From Calditerrivibrio sp. (GTDB lineage Bacteria > Chrysiogenota > Deferribacteres > Deferribacterales > Calditerrivibrionaceae), in assembly GCA_026415135.1 (NCBI GenBank), contig JAOAHS010000040.1:1-64000 (forward strand): a stretch of DNA of 64,000 nucleotides. The letters run 5' to 3'. Shown here one piece after another: positions 32,705 through 42,576 of the stretch (its first letter is position 1; every line of letters starts with the position of its first letter). The notes beneath the pieces were generated by a model. It had not been told where the DNA came from, made no database searches, and saw only the letters and a program-made list of their open reading frames with translations. The position numbers and the translations under genes were made by a program.

Positions 32705-35700
32705 TGTTGTCAAAATTTTTCATAAATAGACCAAGATTTGCCACTGTAATTTCCATTGTAATAGTTATAATAGGTCTTATTGCACTAAAACTTTTACCAG
32801 TTCAAGAGTATCCAAGTGTCGTACCACCCACCGTCATGATTCAAGCAGTTTACCCCGGTGCAGATGCTGACACATTAGCGAAAACAGTAGCAGCTCCATT
32901 AGAAGAATCGATAAATGGCGTAAAAAATATGATTTACATGACATCTACGGCATCACCATCAGGTATACTTAATATAAGTGTCGTATTTGAAGTTGGTACA
33001 GACCCAAAACAAGCAAATGTGGAGGTAAACAACAGAATTCAGATAGCACAGAGCAAACTACCAGAAGAAGTTAGAAGACAGGGTATCACAGTAAGGGAAA
33101 GATCTCCCGATATTTTACAGGTCATTGCTTTCACTTCAGAGGATAACTCTCACACTGGTTTGTGGCTAAACAACTACATTAACAATACCGTAGTGGATGA
33201 ATTAAAAAGGGTTAAGGGTGTTGGTGACGCATTCCTATTTGGTAATCGGGAATATGCCATAAGAATATGGATAGAACCTGACAAATCAGCTAAATACAAC
33301 ATAACAATAAACGATATTCTTAGTGCCATTAGAAACCAAAACATTCAAATAGCTGCCGGTAACTTAGGGGAAGAACCCCAATCGGCAAAAAACAGTTTCA
33401 CTTACACAATAACAACACCAGGGAGATTAAAAAGCCCAGAGGAGTTTGAAAATATCATCCTTAGGAGTAATCCAGACGGCTCAAAGCTTGTAATCAAAGA
33501 TATAGCAAAAGTGGAGCTTGGTGCAGAACGATATTTGTTAAAAGCTTTCTATAATGGTAGAGAAATGGCACCTGTAGGTATATTTTTGGCTCCAGGTGCA
33601 AATGCTTTGGAAACAGCCAAAGAGGTCAACAAAAAGCTAAAAGAGATATCCTCAAACTTCCCCAAAGGTGTCAAATATACAGTTGCTTATGATACCACAA
33701 AATTTATAGAGATTTCGATAAACGAAGTTTTAAAAACTCTCATAGAAGCTTTGATATACGTTACCTTGGTCCTTTTCATCTTTTTAGGTAAAATCAGATC
33801 TACAATAATCCCCAGCCTTGCAATACCTGTCTCCATAATTGGTACTTTTGCAGGTATGTACTTGCTGGGTTTTTCTATAAATATGTTGACGCTTTTTGGT
33901 TTGATACTATCTATCGGACTAGTTGTTGATGATGCGATAATAGTCATCGAAAACACTGAAAGAATTCTTCATAACAATCCAGGTATCTCTACAAAAGAAG
34001 CTACGCTAATGTCCATGAAAGAGATCCAAGGACCAGTGATAGCTAATGTACTTGTTTTGTTTGCAGTTTTTGTTCCTGTGGCGTTTATGGGTGGATTTAG
34101 TGGAGTAATGTATAGGCAGTTTGCAGTGACAATCGTAATTTCTATGTTTATATCAGGTATAGTAGCACTTACCCTTACTCCTGCTTTATGTGCCACAATC
34201 CTGAAAAATCAGGAAAAACCACCAGTATATCCACTTCAACTTTTCCACAGACTGTTTGAATGGATAACAGATAAATTTTCAAAAACAGTTGCTCTAACGA
34301 TAAAATATGGAGTTTTCAATCTTATCATATTCTTAGGTCTAACCCTTTTAGCAATAGATATCACAAAAAAAATACCTACAAACCTTGTCCCTGAAGAGGA
34401 CAAAGGGGCACTGATGATCATATCTTACCTGATGCCAGGCTCCTCCCTCCAAAGAACAGAATTGGTCCAAAAAGAGATAACAGACATCATTCTAAAAGAA
34501 GGTAACTTCACCGGTGCAACAGCCATGGCAGGTCTTGATATTGCTGGATTTGCCTACAAATCTGATTCTGCTGTAATGTTTGCTAAACTAAAGGATTGGG
34601 ATGAAAGAAAAAGAAAAGATCAATCATCCTTTGCACTTGCTGGGAAGCTATACGGTATTTTCTCACAAAACAAAGAAGCCTTAATCTTTCCGGTCAATCC
34701 TCCCCCAATAATGGGCATGAGCAATACCGGAGGATTTGAGGTATATCTACAAGATAGAACAGGTGGAGATCCTCTCCTACTGGGTAAATATGTTCAAGAA
34801 TTAGTAACAAAAGCAAATCAGCGTTCCGAATTAACACAGGTTAGATCAAACTATAATCCTAATGTTCCCCAATATCGCATCTCGGTAGACAAAGAAAAGG
34901 CAAAAGCCTATGGTATAGAAATATCCGATATATACTCAACTTTAAATAGTACCTTGGGTACCAGCTATGCAAACGACTTTAATCTCAGTGGTAAAACATA
35001 CCACGTCAATGTCCAACTGGATGAAAAATATAGAAAAAGTGTTGATGACCTAAGTAACATTTATATAAAAAACAACAAAGGGATAATGATCCCTGTCTCT
35101 AATTTTATTGAAATAAAAAAAATAGTAGGTCCAAGTGTCATACAAAGGTTTAACATGTTCAACGCTGCCCAAATCACTGGGCAACCCAAATATGGTTTTA
35201 GCTCAGGTGATGCCATCAAAGCAATAGAAGAAGTTGCAAAAGAGGTACTACCTCCTGGATATACTATTGACTATGCTGGTTCTACTTTTCAGGAAAAAAG
35301 ACAAGTTTCTGAGGGTAGTAGTGCTTTTTGGTATGCAATTCTATTTATCTTCCTCATATTAGTGGCTTTGTATGAAAGCTGGACACTTCCCATAGTCATC
35401 TTACTCACTGTACCCATAGCTATATTAGGAGCATCAAGCTTTGTCTTTTTTAGAGGTCTTGCCAACAATGTCTATTTTCAAGTAGGATTGATTACACTTA
35501 TAGGGCTTACCGCCAAGAATGCTATTCTTATAGTAGAATTTGCCCAGCAAAAAATCAAAGATGGATCTACTATCTTTGAAGCTGCCATCGCAGGATCAAA
35601 AATAAGGTTTAGACCAATAATGATGACTGCTTTGACCTTTATATTAGGTGCATTACCCCTTGCTATTGCACAAGGAGCAGGTGCAAACAGTAGAATAGTG

Positions 35701-35829
35701 GTGGGAACAACTGTTGTTGGGGGTATGATACTTGTTACCTTTGTTGGTATCTTCTGGGTACCCCTCTTCTATTATATATTGATGAACATAAGATCATACT
35801 TTAAAAAAATCAAAGCAGGTGAAAAATGA
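32704..35829 (+). CDS. RND multidrug efflux permease (HAE1/AcrB family)
   Basis: Proton-driven trimeric pump exporting hydrophobic or amphiphilic compounds from membrane and periplasm. It has 1,041 residues with twelve membrane segments in two halves. PRFATVISIVIVIIG opens TM1, LTLFGLILSIGLVVDDAIIVIEN carries the two Asp of the proton relay in TM4, and the corresponding TM10 Lys lies in GLTAKNAILIVEFA. Two large periplasmic loops follow TM1 and TM7. Asp-Asp-Lys is the hallmark of the HAE1 drug branch rather than the metal-exporting CusA branch. Overlaps the outer-membrane gene by four bases. Confidence 0.95.
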   Translation: MLSKFFINRPRFATVISIVIVIIGLIALKLLPVQEYPSVVPPTVMIQAVYPGADADTLAKTVAAPLEESINGVKNMIYMTSTASPSGILNISVVFEVGTDPKQANVEVNNRIQIAQSKLPEEVRRQGITVRERSPDILQVIAFTSEDNSHTGLWLNNYINNTVVDELKRVKGVGDAFLFGNREYAIRIWIEPDKSAKYNITINDILSAIRNQNIQIAAGNLGEEPQSAKNSFTYTITTPGRLKSPEEFENIILRSNPDGSKLVIKDIAKVELGAERYLLKAFYNGREMAPVGIFLAPGANALETAKEVNKKLKEISSNFPKGVKYTVAYDTTKFIEISINEVLKTLIEALIYVTLVLFIFLGKIRSTIIPSLAIPVSIIGTFAGMYLLGFSINMLTLFGLILSIGLVVDDAIIVIENTERILHNNPGISTKEATLMSMKEIQGPVIANVLVLFAVFVPVAFMGGFSGVMYRQFAVTIVISMFISGIVALTLTPALCATILKNQEKPPVYPLQLFHRLFEWITDKFSKTVALTIKYGVFNLIIFLGLTLLAIDITKKIPTNLVPEEDKGALMIISYLMPGSSLQRTELVQKEITDIILKEGNFTGATAMAGLDIAGFAYKSDSAVMFAKLKDWDERKRKDQSSFALAGKLYGIFSQNKEALIFPVNPPPIMGMSNTGGFEVYLQDRTGGDPLLLGKYVQELVTKANQRSELTQVRSNYNPNVPQYRISVDKEKAKAYGIEISDIYSTLNSTLGTSYANDFNLSGKTYHVNVQLDEKYRKSVDDLSNIYIKNNKGIMIPVSNFIEIKKIVGPSVIQRFNMFNAAQITGQPKYGFSSGDAIKAIEEVAKEVLPPGYTIDYAGSTFQEKRQVSEGSSAFWYAILFIFLILVALYESWTLPIVILLTVPIAILGASSFVFFRGLANNVYFQVGLITLIGLTAKNAILIVEFAQQKIKDGSTIFEAAIAGSKIRFRPIMMTALTFILGALPLAIAQGAGANSRIVVGTTVVGGMILVTFVGIFWVPLFYYILMNIRSYFKKIKAGEK

Positions 35830-37202
35830 AAAGAGCAATACTGTTTTTTTTATGGCTTATAATGGGATGCTCCCTAACACCAGAATTAAAAATAAATACC
35901 CCAAACATTCCAGAACAGATTAAGATAGCCCATTTTAGCTCCAACATAGACTTAAAAAATAATTGGTGGGAAGAACTAAACGATCCTATCCTGAACAGAC
36001 TTATTGAAGATGGCCTTAAAAACAACAAAGAGATAAAAACTGCTGAAATGAAGATAGATATCGCTTTAGCAACCCTTGGCATAGAAAAAGCCACTCTATA
36101 TCCAGAGACAAAAGCCTCTAGTAATATTGCAAGACAGAGTGTTAGTCAAGAGGTTTCCCCCTATAAAAAGTCTGTGGATAATTACTTCAACTTAGGGGCT
36201 TCATTATCCTATGAATTGGATTTTTGGGGAAAATTAAAAGCCCAGAGAGAGATTGCCAAATCAAACCTAAAAATATCTGTTTTCGATAAACAACACATAG
36301 CAAATTCATTAGTAGCAACCATAGCAAATATCTACATCCAGATACGCGCTAATGAAAAGGTTCTATCACTTTTGGATAAGCACGAAAAACTCCATGAAGA
36401 AACGGTGGCTTTTAGAAAAAAACAGTTAGAACTTGGCGTCATCAGCGAATATATCTTTGAACAAGCTAACGCACTATTGTTAAACATAAAAAACCAACGA
36501 CTACAAATCATAGAGAATACGAACATTTTGAAAAACAGCTTATCTTTCTTAGTTTCAAAAGACCCCCAGACTTTAACGAACTTTGACATTAATACCACCA
36601 CTGCAGACCTCACACCATTTTCTCTCCCAACAAATCTACCTTCAACATTCTTACTGAAGCGCCCAGATATAAACGCAGCAATAGAAAAAATAATATCAGC
36701 AAACTACAATATAGCGGTAGCTAAAAGCCTTTACTTCCCCAATATAACTCTTACTGCAAATACCGGCTTCGCCAGCAGTGACCTAACAAATATTGCCCAA
36801 TCTTCAGCAAACTTTTGGAATATTGGTTCAATCATATATCTACCAATATTCGACTTCGGAAAGATTAAAAACACTGTAAGAAAATCAGAGTTATCAAGAG
36901 ATATAGAGGTAATAAATTACGAAAAAACCGTTGAAAATGCTTTTAAGGAGGTTAATGAAGCTTTAATCAAAATTAGATCTATTTATACAAGATTAGAACA
37001 CAAAAAAGATGAGTTAAATAGCCATAAAAAGCTATTAGAAATCTCTAAAAAATATTTTGAAACTGGCAAGACTAGTATATTAGACCTAATAGAAGCAGAA
37101 AGAAATTATATCTCAAAAGAGGTAGAGATGATCACCCTAAAAAAGGAGTTAATTCTATCTCAGATAGAGTTTTACAAGGCATTGGGGCTAACTTACCAAT
37201 GA
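35826..37202 (+). CDS. RND outer-membrane factor lipoprotein (NodT/OprM family)
   Basis: TolC-like channel that completes the pump. It has 458 residues. A short signal peptide ends at LIMGC, so Cys15 should be lipidated. The two OEP repeats (about 60-245 and 265-455) give the alpha-barrel; NNWWEELNDPILNRLIEDGLKNN and RPDINAAIEKIISANYNIAVAKSLYFPNITLTA are family signatures (given in pieces: LLKRPDI near 278). Its 3' end overlaps the convergent rsmD gene by 10 bases, with no terminator between them. Confidence 0.94.
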   Translation: MKRAILFFLWLIMGCSLTPELKINTPNIPEQIKIAHFSSNIDLKNNWWEELNDPILNRLIEDGLKNNKEIKTAEMKIDIALATLGIEKATLYPETKASSNIARQSVSQEVSPYKKSVDNYFNLGASLSYELDFWGKLKAQREIAKSNLKISVFDKQHIANSLVATIANIYIQIRANEKVLSLLDKHEKLHEETVAFRKKQLELGVISEYIFEQANALLLNIKNQRLQIIENTNILKNSLSFLVSKDPQTLTNFDINTTTADLTPFSLPTNLPSTFLLKRPDINAAIEKIISANYNIAVAKSLYFPNITLTANTGFASSDLTNIAQSSANFWNIGSIIYLPIFDFGKIKNTVRKSELSRDIEVINYEKTVENAFKEVNEALIKIRSIYTRLEHKKDELNSHKKLLEISKKYFETGKTSILDLIEAERNYISKEVEMITLKKELILSQIEFYKALGLTYQ

Positions 37203-37735
37203 GTCTTTGATTTTTCATAAAAGATAAGCTTGTTGTCTCCATAAATCCTTTCATCCATAATTAAAAAAAATCCATTTGTAATTGACATTACTTTTGATGA
37301 TTCTTCCACAATCAATAACCCTTCTGGTTTGAGAACATTATATTTGGAAAAAAGATCCAAAATTTCCATTAAAGAATATTTTTGGTATGGAGGGTCTATA
37401 AAGATTATATCAAAAATCTCCCCTTCTATGGACGGGATTTTTTTGAAAAAGTCCCCTTTGATTATTTGATATGATTCTTTATGTAAAAGGGGTATATTTT
37501 TCATAAGATTTTTTGTATCTACATCCACAAATACCACACTATCTGCGCCTCTACTTATAGCCTCTATACCCACTGCTCCCGTTCCACAACAAACATCTAA
37601 AAAAATTGACTTAACAACCCTGTCGGATATGATGGAAAAAAGAGCACTCCTTAGTTTATCAGTAGTAGGCCTAATTCCAGATCCTTTCGCAAACGATATC
37701 TGCCGCCCTTTTAAAAATCCTCCAGTTATCCTCAA
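37193..37735 (-). CDS. rsmD: 16S rRNA (guanine966-N2)-methyltransferase
   Basis: Methylates G966 of 16S rRNA in the assembled small subunit. It has 180 residues. The SAM site is LDVCCGTGAVGIEA (46-59) and the N6/N2-methylase motif DPPY is at 114-117; the N-terminus MRITGGFLKGR is characteristic of RsmD. Its start overlaps the end of the radical SAM gene by about 65 bases, an unusually long overlap, so a start further in cannot be excluded, but MRITGG is the expected terminus. It is the last gene of the fab-rnc operon. Confidence 0.92.
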   Translation of the reverse strand: MRITGGFLKGRQISFAKGSGIRPTTDKLRSALFSIISDRVVKSIFLDVCCGTGAVGIEAISRGADSVVFVDVDTKNLMKNIPLLHKESYQIIKGDFFKKIPSIEGEIFDIIFIDPPYQKYSLMEILDLFSKYNVLKPEGLLIVEESSKVMSITNGFFLIMDERIYGDNKLIFYEKSKTHW

Positions 37736-38651
37736 AATCTTCTCCTAAAAATTTACTATACCAATTGATATCCTCTACTACTTCAAGCTTTGGGAATATT
37801 TTTTTAATTATATTCTTATATCCGTTAAAAAACCCGGGAAGAACATTATATTTCTCTGCAAAAGAAATCATAGCCACCGTTTTTACTAACTCACCCATAG
37901 CAGAGTGATAAAACCCAGCTACTATAGCAGATTTCAATTCCGATGAGTCCTGTAAACCAACACGAATAACCTCTATATGATGACCTTTGAAATATACAAA
38001 AGCCATTGATGTTAAAGCAAGCGTTATTGAAGGGCTATAAGGGCAAAATGCCCCTTGATTATAGATCTCTTCAAGCGGTGAATTTTTTAAAACAACTGTA
38101 GGGTATATCCTGACAAAATCTGGTCTCATACTACATACATCAATGACAGTAGTCCAAAAGTCATCAATACTTTCAGCAAACATACCCACCATAATCTGAT
38201 GCCCAAGAGTAAACCGCTCTTTTACCCTTTTTGAAGCAGTTATAATGTCTGTTTTAGTGTAGTTTCTTAGATTAGCTTTTAACACTTTGTCTGAAGTAGA
38301 TTGGACACCCATCTCCACCGTTTTTACCTTATTCAACACCAATTCCTCCAATACCTCCTCACCCAAACAATCTGGTCTTGTAGATATTCTGATATTACAA
38401 AACCCATACCTATGAGCCAATCTATAAGAGATATACCTATGTTCTTTTTCCATACATGTAAAGCTACCACCATAAAAAGCGATCTCATCCCAGTCTTTTT
38501 CATATTCTAAATAAACTTCAATCTGTTTGATTAGAGTCTTTTCAAAATCATCTATTTTCACTCCAGAAATACGCTCCTGATTGCAAAAAAGACATCTATT
38601 GCGACATCCAAAGAAAGGTATAAAAACAGGTAAAATCTTAGCTTTTTTCAT
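37671..38651 (-). CDS. Elp3-like radical SAM protein of the rnc neighbourhood
   Basis: It has 326 residues. FFGCRNRCLFCNQERISG carries the C-x3-C-x2-C cluster motif (Cys16, Cys20, Cys23); FYGGSFTCME and STRPDCLGEEVL are the Elp3/YhcC-like radical SAM core. There is no acetyltransferase domain, so it is not a tRNA-modifying Elp3. Similar proteins are often found beside rnc and smc in bacteria; the substrate is unknown. Start overlaps rnc by 14 bases and the 3' end overlaps rsmD by 65. Confidence 0.85.
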   Translation of the reverse strand: MKKAKILPVFIPFFGCRNRCLFCNQERISGVKIDDFEKTLIKQIEVYLEYEKDWDEIAFYGGSFTCMEKEHRYISYRLAHRYGFCNIRISTRPDCLGEEVLEELVLNKVKTVEMGVQSTSDKVLKANLRNYTKTDIITASKRVKERFTLGHQIMVGMFAESIDDFWTTVIDVCSMRPDFVRIYPTVVLKNSPLEEIYNQGAFCPYSPSITLALTSMAFVYFKGHHIEVIRVGLQDSSELKSAIVAGFYHSAMGELVKTVAMISFAEKYNVLPGFFNGYKNIIKKIFPKLEVVEDINWYSKFLGEDFEDNWRIFKRAADIVCERIWN

Positions 38652-39327
38652 TAAGCATTAAAAAGGCTTTTTTCGCTGCATCTTGTTCTGCTTTTTTCTT
38701 GCTTTTACCTTCACCAGTGCAGTAATAATAACCCTTTATAAAAAGATCCACAACAAATGTCTTATCATGTTCGGGACCAGTTTCATATTTTAACACATAC
38801 TCAGGCAGATCTTCAAATAGTTTCTGGGTAAGTTTCTGAAGTTCACTTTTATAGTCTGTAAACTTATTCAACTTAATAACTTCATCAATCTTTTCAGAAG
38901 CTATTTTTATGATAAACCTACGGGCCTCATTGTACCCCCCATCAAGGTACATTGCTGCAACAACAGACTCAAATATATCACACAAAATAGAGGGTCTCCT
39001 ACTACCTCCAGCAATGAGTTCACCTCTACCTAATCTTATAAATCTTCCAAGATCGATCTGTTGAGCTATCTGACTTATAAATTCCTCACTGACAAAATAT
39101 GCCCTATACTTAGAAAGCACCCCTTCGTCAAATTCTTTGTATTTAATGGTAAGATACTCAGATATTATGAGCTGTAAAACTGCATCCCCCAAAAACTCCA
39201 GCCTTTCATAGTTTCTGTTTAATTTGTTTTCATACGAATAAGAGGAATGAGTAAGAGCTTCCAAAAGAAGCTCCTTGTTTTTAAACTCATAGCATAAAAT
39301 ATCGGTGATATTCTCACTATCACTCAT
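38638..39327 (-). CDS. rnc: Ribonuclease III
   Basis: Cleaves double-stranded RNA in rRNA and mRNA processing. It has 229 residues: the catalytic domain has the signature ERLEFLGDAVLQL (41-53, with metal-binding Glu44 and Asp48) and DIFESVVAAMYLDGG (about 116-130, second metal pair), followed by a dsRNA-binding domain from about 155 (DYKSELQKLTQK) to the end (KKKAEQDAAKKAF). It overlaps the fabF stop by 8 bases and the radical SAM gene by 14. Confidence 0.96.
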   Translation of the reverse strand: MSDSENITDILCYEFKNKELLLEALTHSSYSYENKLNRNYERLEFLGDAVLQLIISEYLTIKYKEFDEGVLSKYRAYFVSEEFISQIAQQIDLGRFIRLGRGELIAGGSRRPSILCDIFESVVAAMYLDGGYNEARRFIIKIASEKIDEVIKLNKFTDYKSELQKLTQKLFEDLPEYVLKYETGPEHDKTFVVDLFIKGYYYCTGEGKSKKKAEQDAAKKAFLMLNEKS

Positions 39328-40558
39328 ATTTTTTTATTAACAACGATGCGTTAGTTCCTCCAAACCCCAAAGAATTTGATAAAGCATACCTTATCTCTGC
39401 CTTTTCAGCTTTGTTAGGAACATAGTAAAGATCACATTCTGGGTCCTGATTATCAAGATTTATAGTTGGATGTAGTATCCCGTTATAAATACTTAAAGCA
39501 CAAACTGCAAGCTCTATACTCCCAGCTGCACCAAGAGTGTGCCCTGTCATAGATTTTGTAGAATTTATCTTAAGCTTGTAAGCATGTTCACCAAAGGCAT
39601 TTTTAATTGCCTTTGTTTCTATGACATCGTTATAGGGTGTTGAAGTCCCGTGGGCATTTATATAATCAACAACATCCGGTGCAACCCCAGCATCTTTTAT
39701 TGCCATAAGCATACATCTTCTTGCTCCATCACCTGTTTCATCGGGGGCAGTGATATGAAAGGCATCTGAGGTCAAACCATACCCAACAATCTCTGCATAG
39801 ATTCTGGCACCACGTTTGATGGCATGCTCCAACTCTTCAAGGATCAAGATCCCTGCACCTTCACCCATGACAAATCCATCCCTGTCTTTATCAAAAGGTC
39901 TACTTGCTTTTTCAGGTTCTTCGTTTCTCCGTGATAGAGCTTTCATATTAGCAAAACCACCAAGTGCAGTAGGGGTGATAGCACTTTCACATCCACCTGC
40001 AAACATAAGATCCGCATCACCCCTTTGGATGATTTTAAAAGCATCACCAACAGCATGGGCACCAGTAGCACAAGCAGTAACTACACTTGTATTTGGCCCC
40101 TTGAGTCCATACCTTATAGAGACAGCTCCACTTGCCATATTTATAATAGAAGATGGTATAAAAAAGGGTGATATCCTACGGGGACCTTTTTCCATATAGG
40201 TTTTGTGGGTTTCCTCAATTGTAGAAAAACCACCAATACCTGAACCGATTATGACCCCTGCCCTTTCGCTTTCGATCTTTTCTACATCAAGATCAGCATC
40301 TTTCCTTGCCATCTCAGATGCAATCATACCAAAAAGTACAAATCTATCGAATATCTTTATATCTTTTTTATCCACAAAATCTTCATAGTTCAGATTCTTT
40401 ACCTCTGCAGCAATTTTAACAGGAAATTCGGATGTATCAAAATAGGTCACTAATCCTACTCCACTTTTACCAGCAATCAAATTGTTGAAGGTTTCTTCTG
40501 TTCCAATCCCAACCGGTGTAAGGAGGCCTATACCTGTTATAACAACCCTTCTTTTCAT
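39320..40558 (-). CDS. fabF: 3-oxoacyl-ACP synthase II
   Basis: Elongating condensing enzyme of fatty acid synthesis, adding malonyl-ACP units. It has 412 residues from the ATG at 40558, preceded by GGAGG; longer frames to 40633 run through the intercistronic hairpin and are rejected. The active site is Cys163 in VTACATGAH, with the two His in NAHGTSTPYND and SMTGHTLGAAG. FVMGEGAGILILEE is also family-typical. BioC/BioG pathway products pass through this enzyme as well. Confidence 0.96.
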   Translation of the reverse strand: MKRRVVITGIGLLTPVGIGTEETFNNLIAGKSGVGLVTYFDTSEFPVKIAAEVKNLNYEDFVDKKDIKIFDRFVLFGMIASEMARKDADLDVEKIESERAGVIIGSGIGGFSTIEETHKTYMEKGPRRISPFFIPSSIINMASGAVSIRYGLKGPNTSVVTACATGAHAVGDAFKIIQRGDADLMFAGGCESAITPTALGGFANMKALSRRNEEPEKASRPFDKDRDGFVMGEGAGILILEELEHAIKRGARIYAEIVGYGLTSDAFHITAPDETGDGARRCMLMAIKDAGVAPDVVDYINAHGTSTPYNDVIETKAIKNAFGEHAYKLKINSTKSMTGHTLGAAGSIELAVCALSIYNGILHPTINLDNQDPECDLYYVPNKAEKAEIRYALSNSLGFGGTNASLLIKKYE

Positions 40559-40598
40559 AATTCCTCCAGAGTCTAATTTTGGGGTAATACAAAATGAA

Positions 40599-40630
40599 CA
40601 CCCATGACCCCAAAAACAGGGGCCATGGTG
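40599..40630 (-). promoter_or_regulatory. Intercistronic hairpin between acpP and fabF
   Basis: CACCATGGCCCC and GGGGTCATGGGTG form a stem of about ten pairs with one G-U around a 7-base loop, 7 bases after the acpP stop. It has no strong T run (TGTTCATTTTG follows), so it is more likely an RNA-stability or partial-termination element that lets acpP be made in excess over fabF. Confidence 0.55.
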
Positions 40631-40636
40631 CAAAGT

Positions 40637-40873
40637 TTAACCAACAATCTTAGAGATATGATCAATAGCATCCCCAACAGTTTTTATCTTTTCAGCAACA
40701 TCATCAGGGATTTCGATATCAAACTCCTCTTCGAGGGCCATGATAAGCTCCACTGTATCGAGGGAGTCAGCACCCAAATCATCGATAAAAGATGCTTCAG
40801 GTTTTACTTGAGCCTCATCGATATTAAGTTGCTCAGCTATGATCTTTTTCACTCTTGATGCAACATCAGCCAT
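40637..40873 (-). CDS. acpP: Acyl carrier protein
   Basis: Carries growing acyl chains on a 4'-phosphopantetheine arm. It has 78 residues from the ATG at 40873, with GGAGG 6 bases upstream; the longer frame to 40912 overlaps fabG. The prosthetic-group Ser is Ser37 in [13 protein letters not shown], and the protein is strongly acidic as expected. It sits between fabG and fabF as in many bacteria. Confidence 0.97.
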   Translation of the reverse strand: MADVASRVKKIIAEQLNIDEAQVKPEASFIDDLGADSLDTVELIMALEEEFDIEIPDDVAEKIKTVGDAIDHISKIVG

Positions 40874-40895
40874 AATTATGCCTCCTTTTATTGTA

Positions 40896-41636
40896 TTAAA
40901 AATACATACCACCGTTTACATGTAATACTGTTCCAGTTATATAGTCGGCGTCTGAAGATGCCAAGAACAAACAAGCTTTCGACACATCTTCTGCTTTACC
41001 AAAGTATCCCAAAAGTATTCGAGATAGCATAGCATTTTTAACATCTTCTGGAAGATCTTTTGTCATCTCAGTTTCTATAAAACCGGGCGCTATAGCATTT
41101 ACCCTTATACCACGTCCAGCCAATTCTATCGCTGCAGATTTGGTCAAACCGATCAATCCACTTTTACTAGAGATATAGTTTGCTTGTCCAACATTGCCAG
41201 AAAAAGCGACTACACTTGAAATATTAATGATCTTACCATATCTTTTTTTCATCATACCTTTTGAAGCAGCTTTTAAACAATTAAAAGCACCTTTAAGATT
41301 CGTATTTATTACAGAATCCCATTCATCAGACTTCATTCTCATGATAATATTATCTCTGGTTATACCTGCATTATTAACGAGAACATCAACATAACCAAAT
41401 TTTTCCTCAATCCTATCAAACATATCTTTTACTTCATTTTCATCCGCAACATCACATTTGAATGCTTCAGCAACATAACCTTGGGAAATTAACTCATCTT
41501 TAAACTGTAAAGCAGGTTGTTCACTTGAAGCATAATTAATACAGACTTTAGCCCCATTAGCAGCAAAATCTCTTGCAATAGCCTTGCCAATACCCCGCGA
41601 TGCACCAGTTACTAAGACCACTTTATCCTTAAACAT
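40896..41636 (-). CDS. fabG: 3-oxoacyl-ACP reductase
   Basis: NADPH-dependent reduction of 3-ketoacyl-ACP. It has 246 residues. TGASRGIG is at 10-17, NNAG at 88-91, and the catalytic residues are Ser140, Tyr154 and Lys158 (YISSK). The C-terminal [13 protein letters not shown] is typical of FabG. It overlaps the fabD end by 8 bases. Confidence 0.95.
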   Translation of the reverse strand: MFKDKVVLVTGASRGIGKAIARDFAANGAKVCINYASSEQPALQFKDELISQGYVAEAFKCDVADENEVKDMFDRIEEKFGYVDVLVNNAGITRDNIIMRMKSDEWDSVINTNLKGAFNCLKAASKGMMKKRYGKIINISSVVAFSGNVGQANYISSKSGLIGLTKSAAIELAGRGIRVNAIAPGFIETEMTKDLPEDVKNAMLSRILLGYFGKAEDVSKACLFLASSDADYITGTVLHVNGGMYF

Positions 41637-42561
41637 TTAACCCTCCAAGTGTTGCAATATCCTCAACCTTACCTATGTTAAAACACCTTACATTTTTATC
41701 TATTTTTTTTATAAGACCTGTTAAAACGTTACCAGCACCAACTTCCACAAAAGTATCAACACCATCTTTTATCATATTTCTTACCAAATCAGTCCACCTT
41801 ACGGGAGCTGATACTTGCTTTATTAGGTTAAGTCTCACCTCATCAGAACTAATCTCTTTACTTGCCTCCACATTGCTATAGATTGGAGTGCGAAGATCAG
41901 TGATCCTTACTTTTTGCAAATACTCTGCCATTTTTTCCTCGGCAGGTTTCATCAAAGAGCAATGAAAAGGTGCACTAACAGGCAACTTAATTACTTTTCT
42001 CCCGCCCTTTTCTTTTATCTTTTCTATAAATAGATCTACAGCTTCAGCATGACCTGCCACTACCAACTGGGCATCGGAATTGAAATTGGCTGGTTCCACC
42101 ACAAAACCGTCTTTCGAAATCTCCCTGCAGGTTTCTAATATTATGTTTTCATCCATCGATAAAACAGCAGCCATCGCCCCAACACCTACAGGAACAGCAC
42201 TTTGCATAAACTTACCTCTGTTATGGACAGCTAAAACAGCATCTTCAAAGCTCATACCCCCTGCGGCGACAACTGCAGAATACTCCCCTAACGAATGCCC
42301 AGCAAATAGATCAGCGTTTATTTTATCTTTTACTAACTCCCAAACTGCCACACTTACCGTCAAAAGGGCTGGCTGGGTATTATAAGTTATCTTCAGTTCA
42401 TCCTCAGGCCCTTCAAACATTATCCTGGACAAGCTATACCCAATCAGTTCGTCGGCTTTTTCAAAAAATCTCCTACATTCTTTATACTGATCAAAGAGAT
42501 CTTTCCCCATACCTACATATTGAGACCCTTGGCCGGGAAATACCACAGCAATCTTACCCAT
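41629..42561 (-). CDS. fabD: Malonyl-CoA:ACP transacylase
   Basis: Loads malonyl groups onto ACP. It has 310 residues. The FPGQGSQYVGMGKDL motif opens the protein, the nucleophile is Ser90 in AGHSLGEYSA, and the catalytic His is in SAPFHCSLM near residue 200. PVRWTDLVRNMI and EVGAGNVLTGLIKKI complete the family pattern. It follows fabH by 15 bases. Confidence 0.96.
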   Translation of the reverse strand: MGKIAVVFPGQGSQYVGMGKDLFDQYKECRRFFEKADELIGYSLSRIMFEGPEDELKITYNTQPALLTVSVAVWELVKDKINADLFAGHSLGEYSAVVAAGGMSFEDAVLAVHNRGKFMQSAVPVGVGAMAAVLSMDENIILETCREISKDGFVVEPANFNSDAQLVVAGHAEAVDLFIEKIKEKGGRKVIKLPVSAPFHCSLMKPAEEKMAEYLQKVRITDLRTPIYSNVEASKEISSDEVRLNLIKQVSAPVRWTDLVRNMIKDGVDTFVEVGAGNVLTGLIKKIDKNVRCFNIGKVEDIATLGGLNV

Positions 42562-42576
42562 TCACAACTCCTTTTT

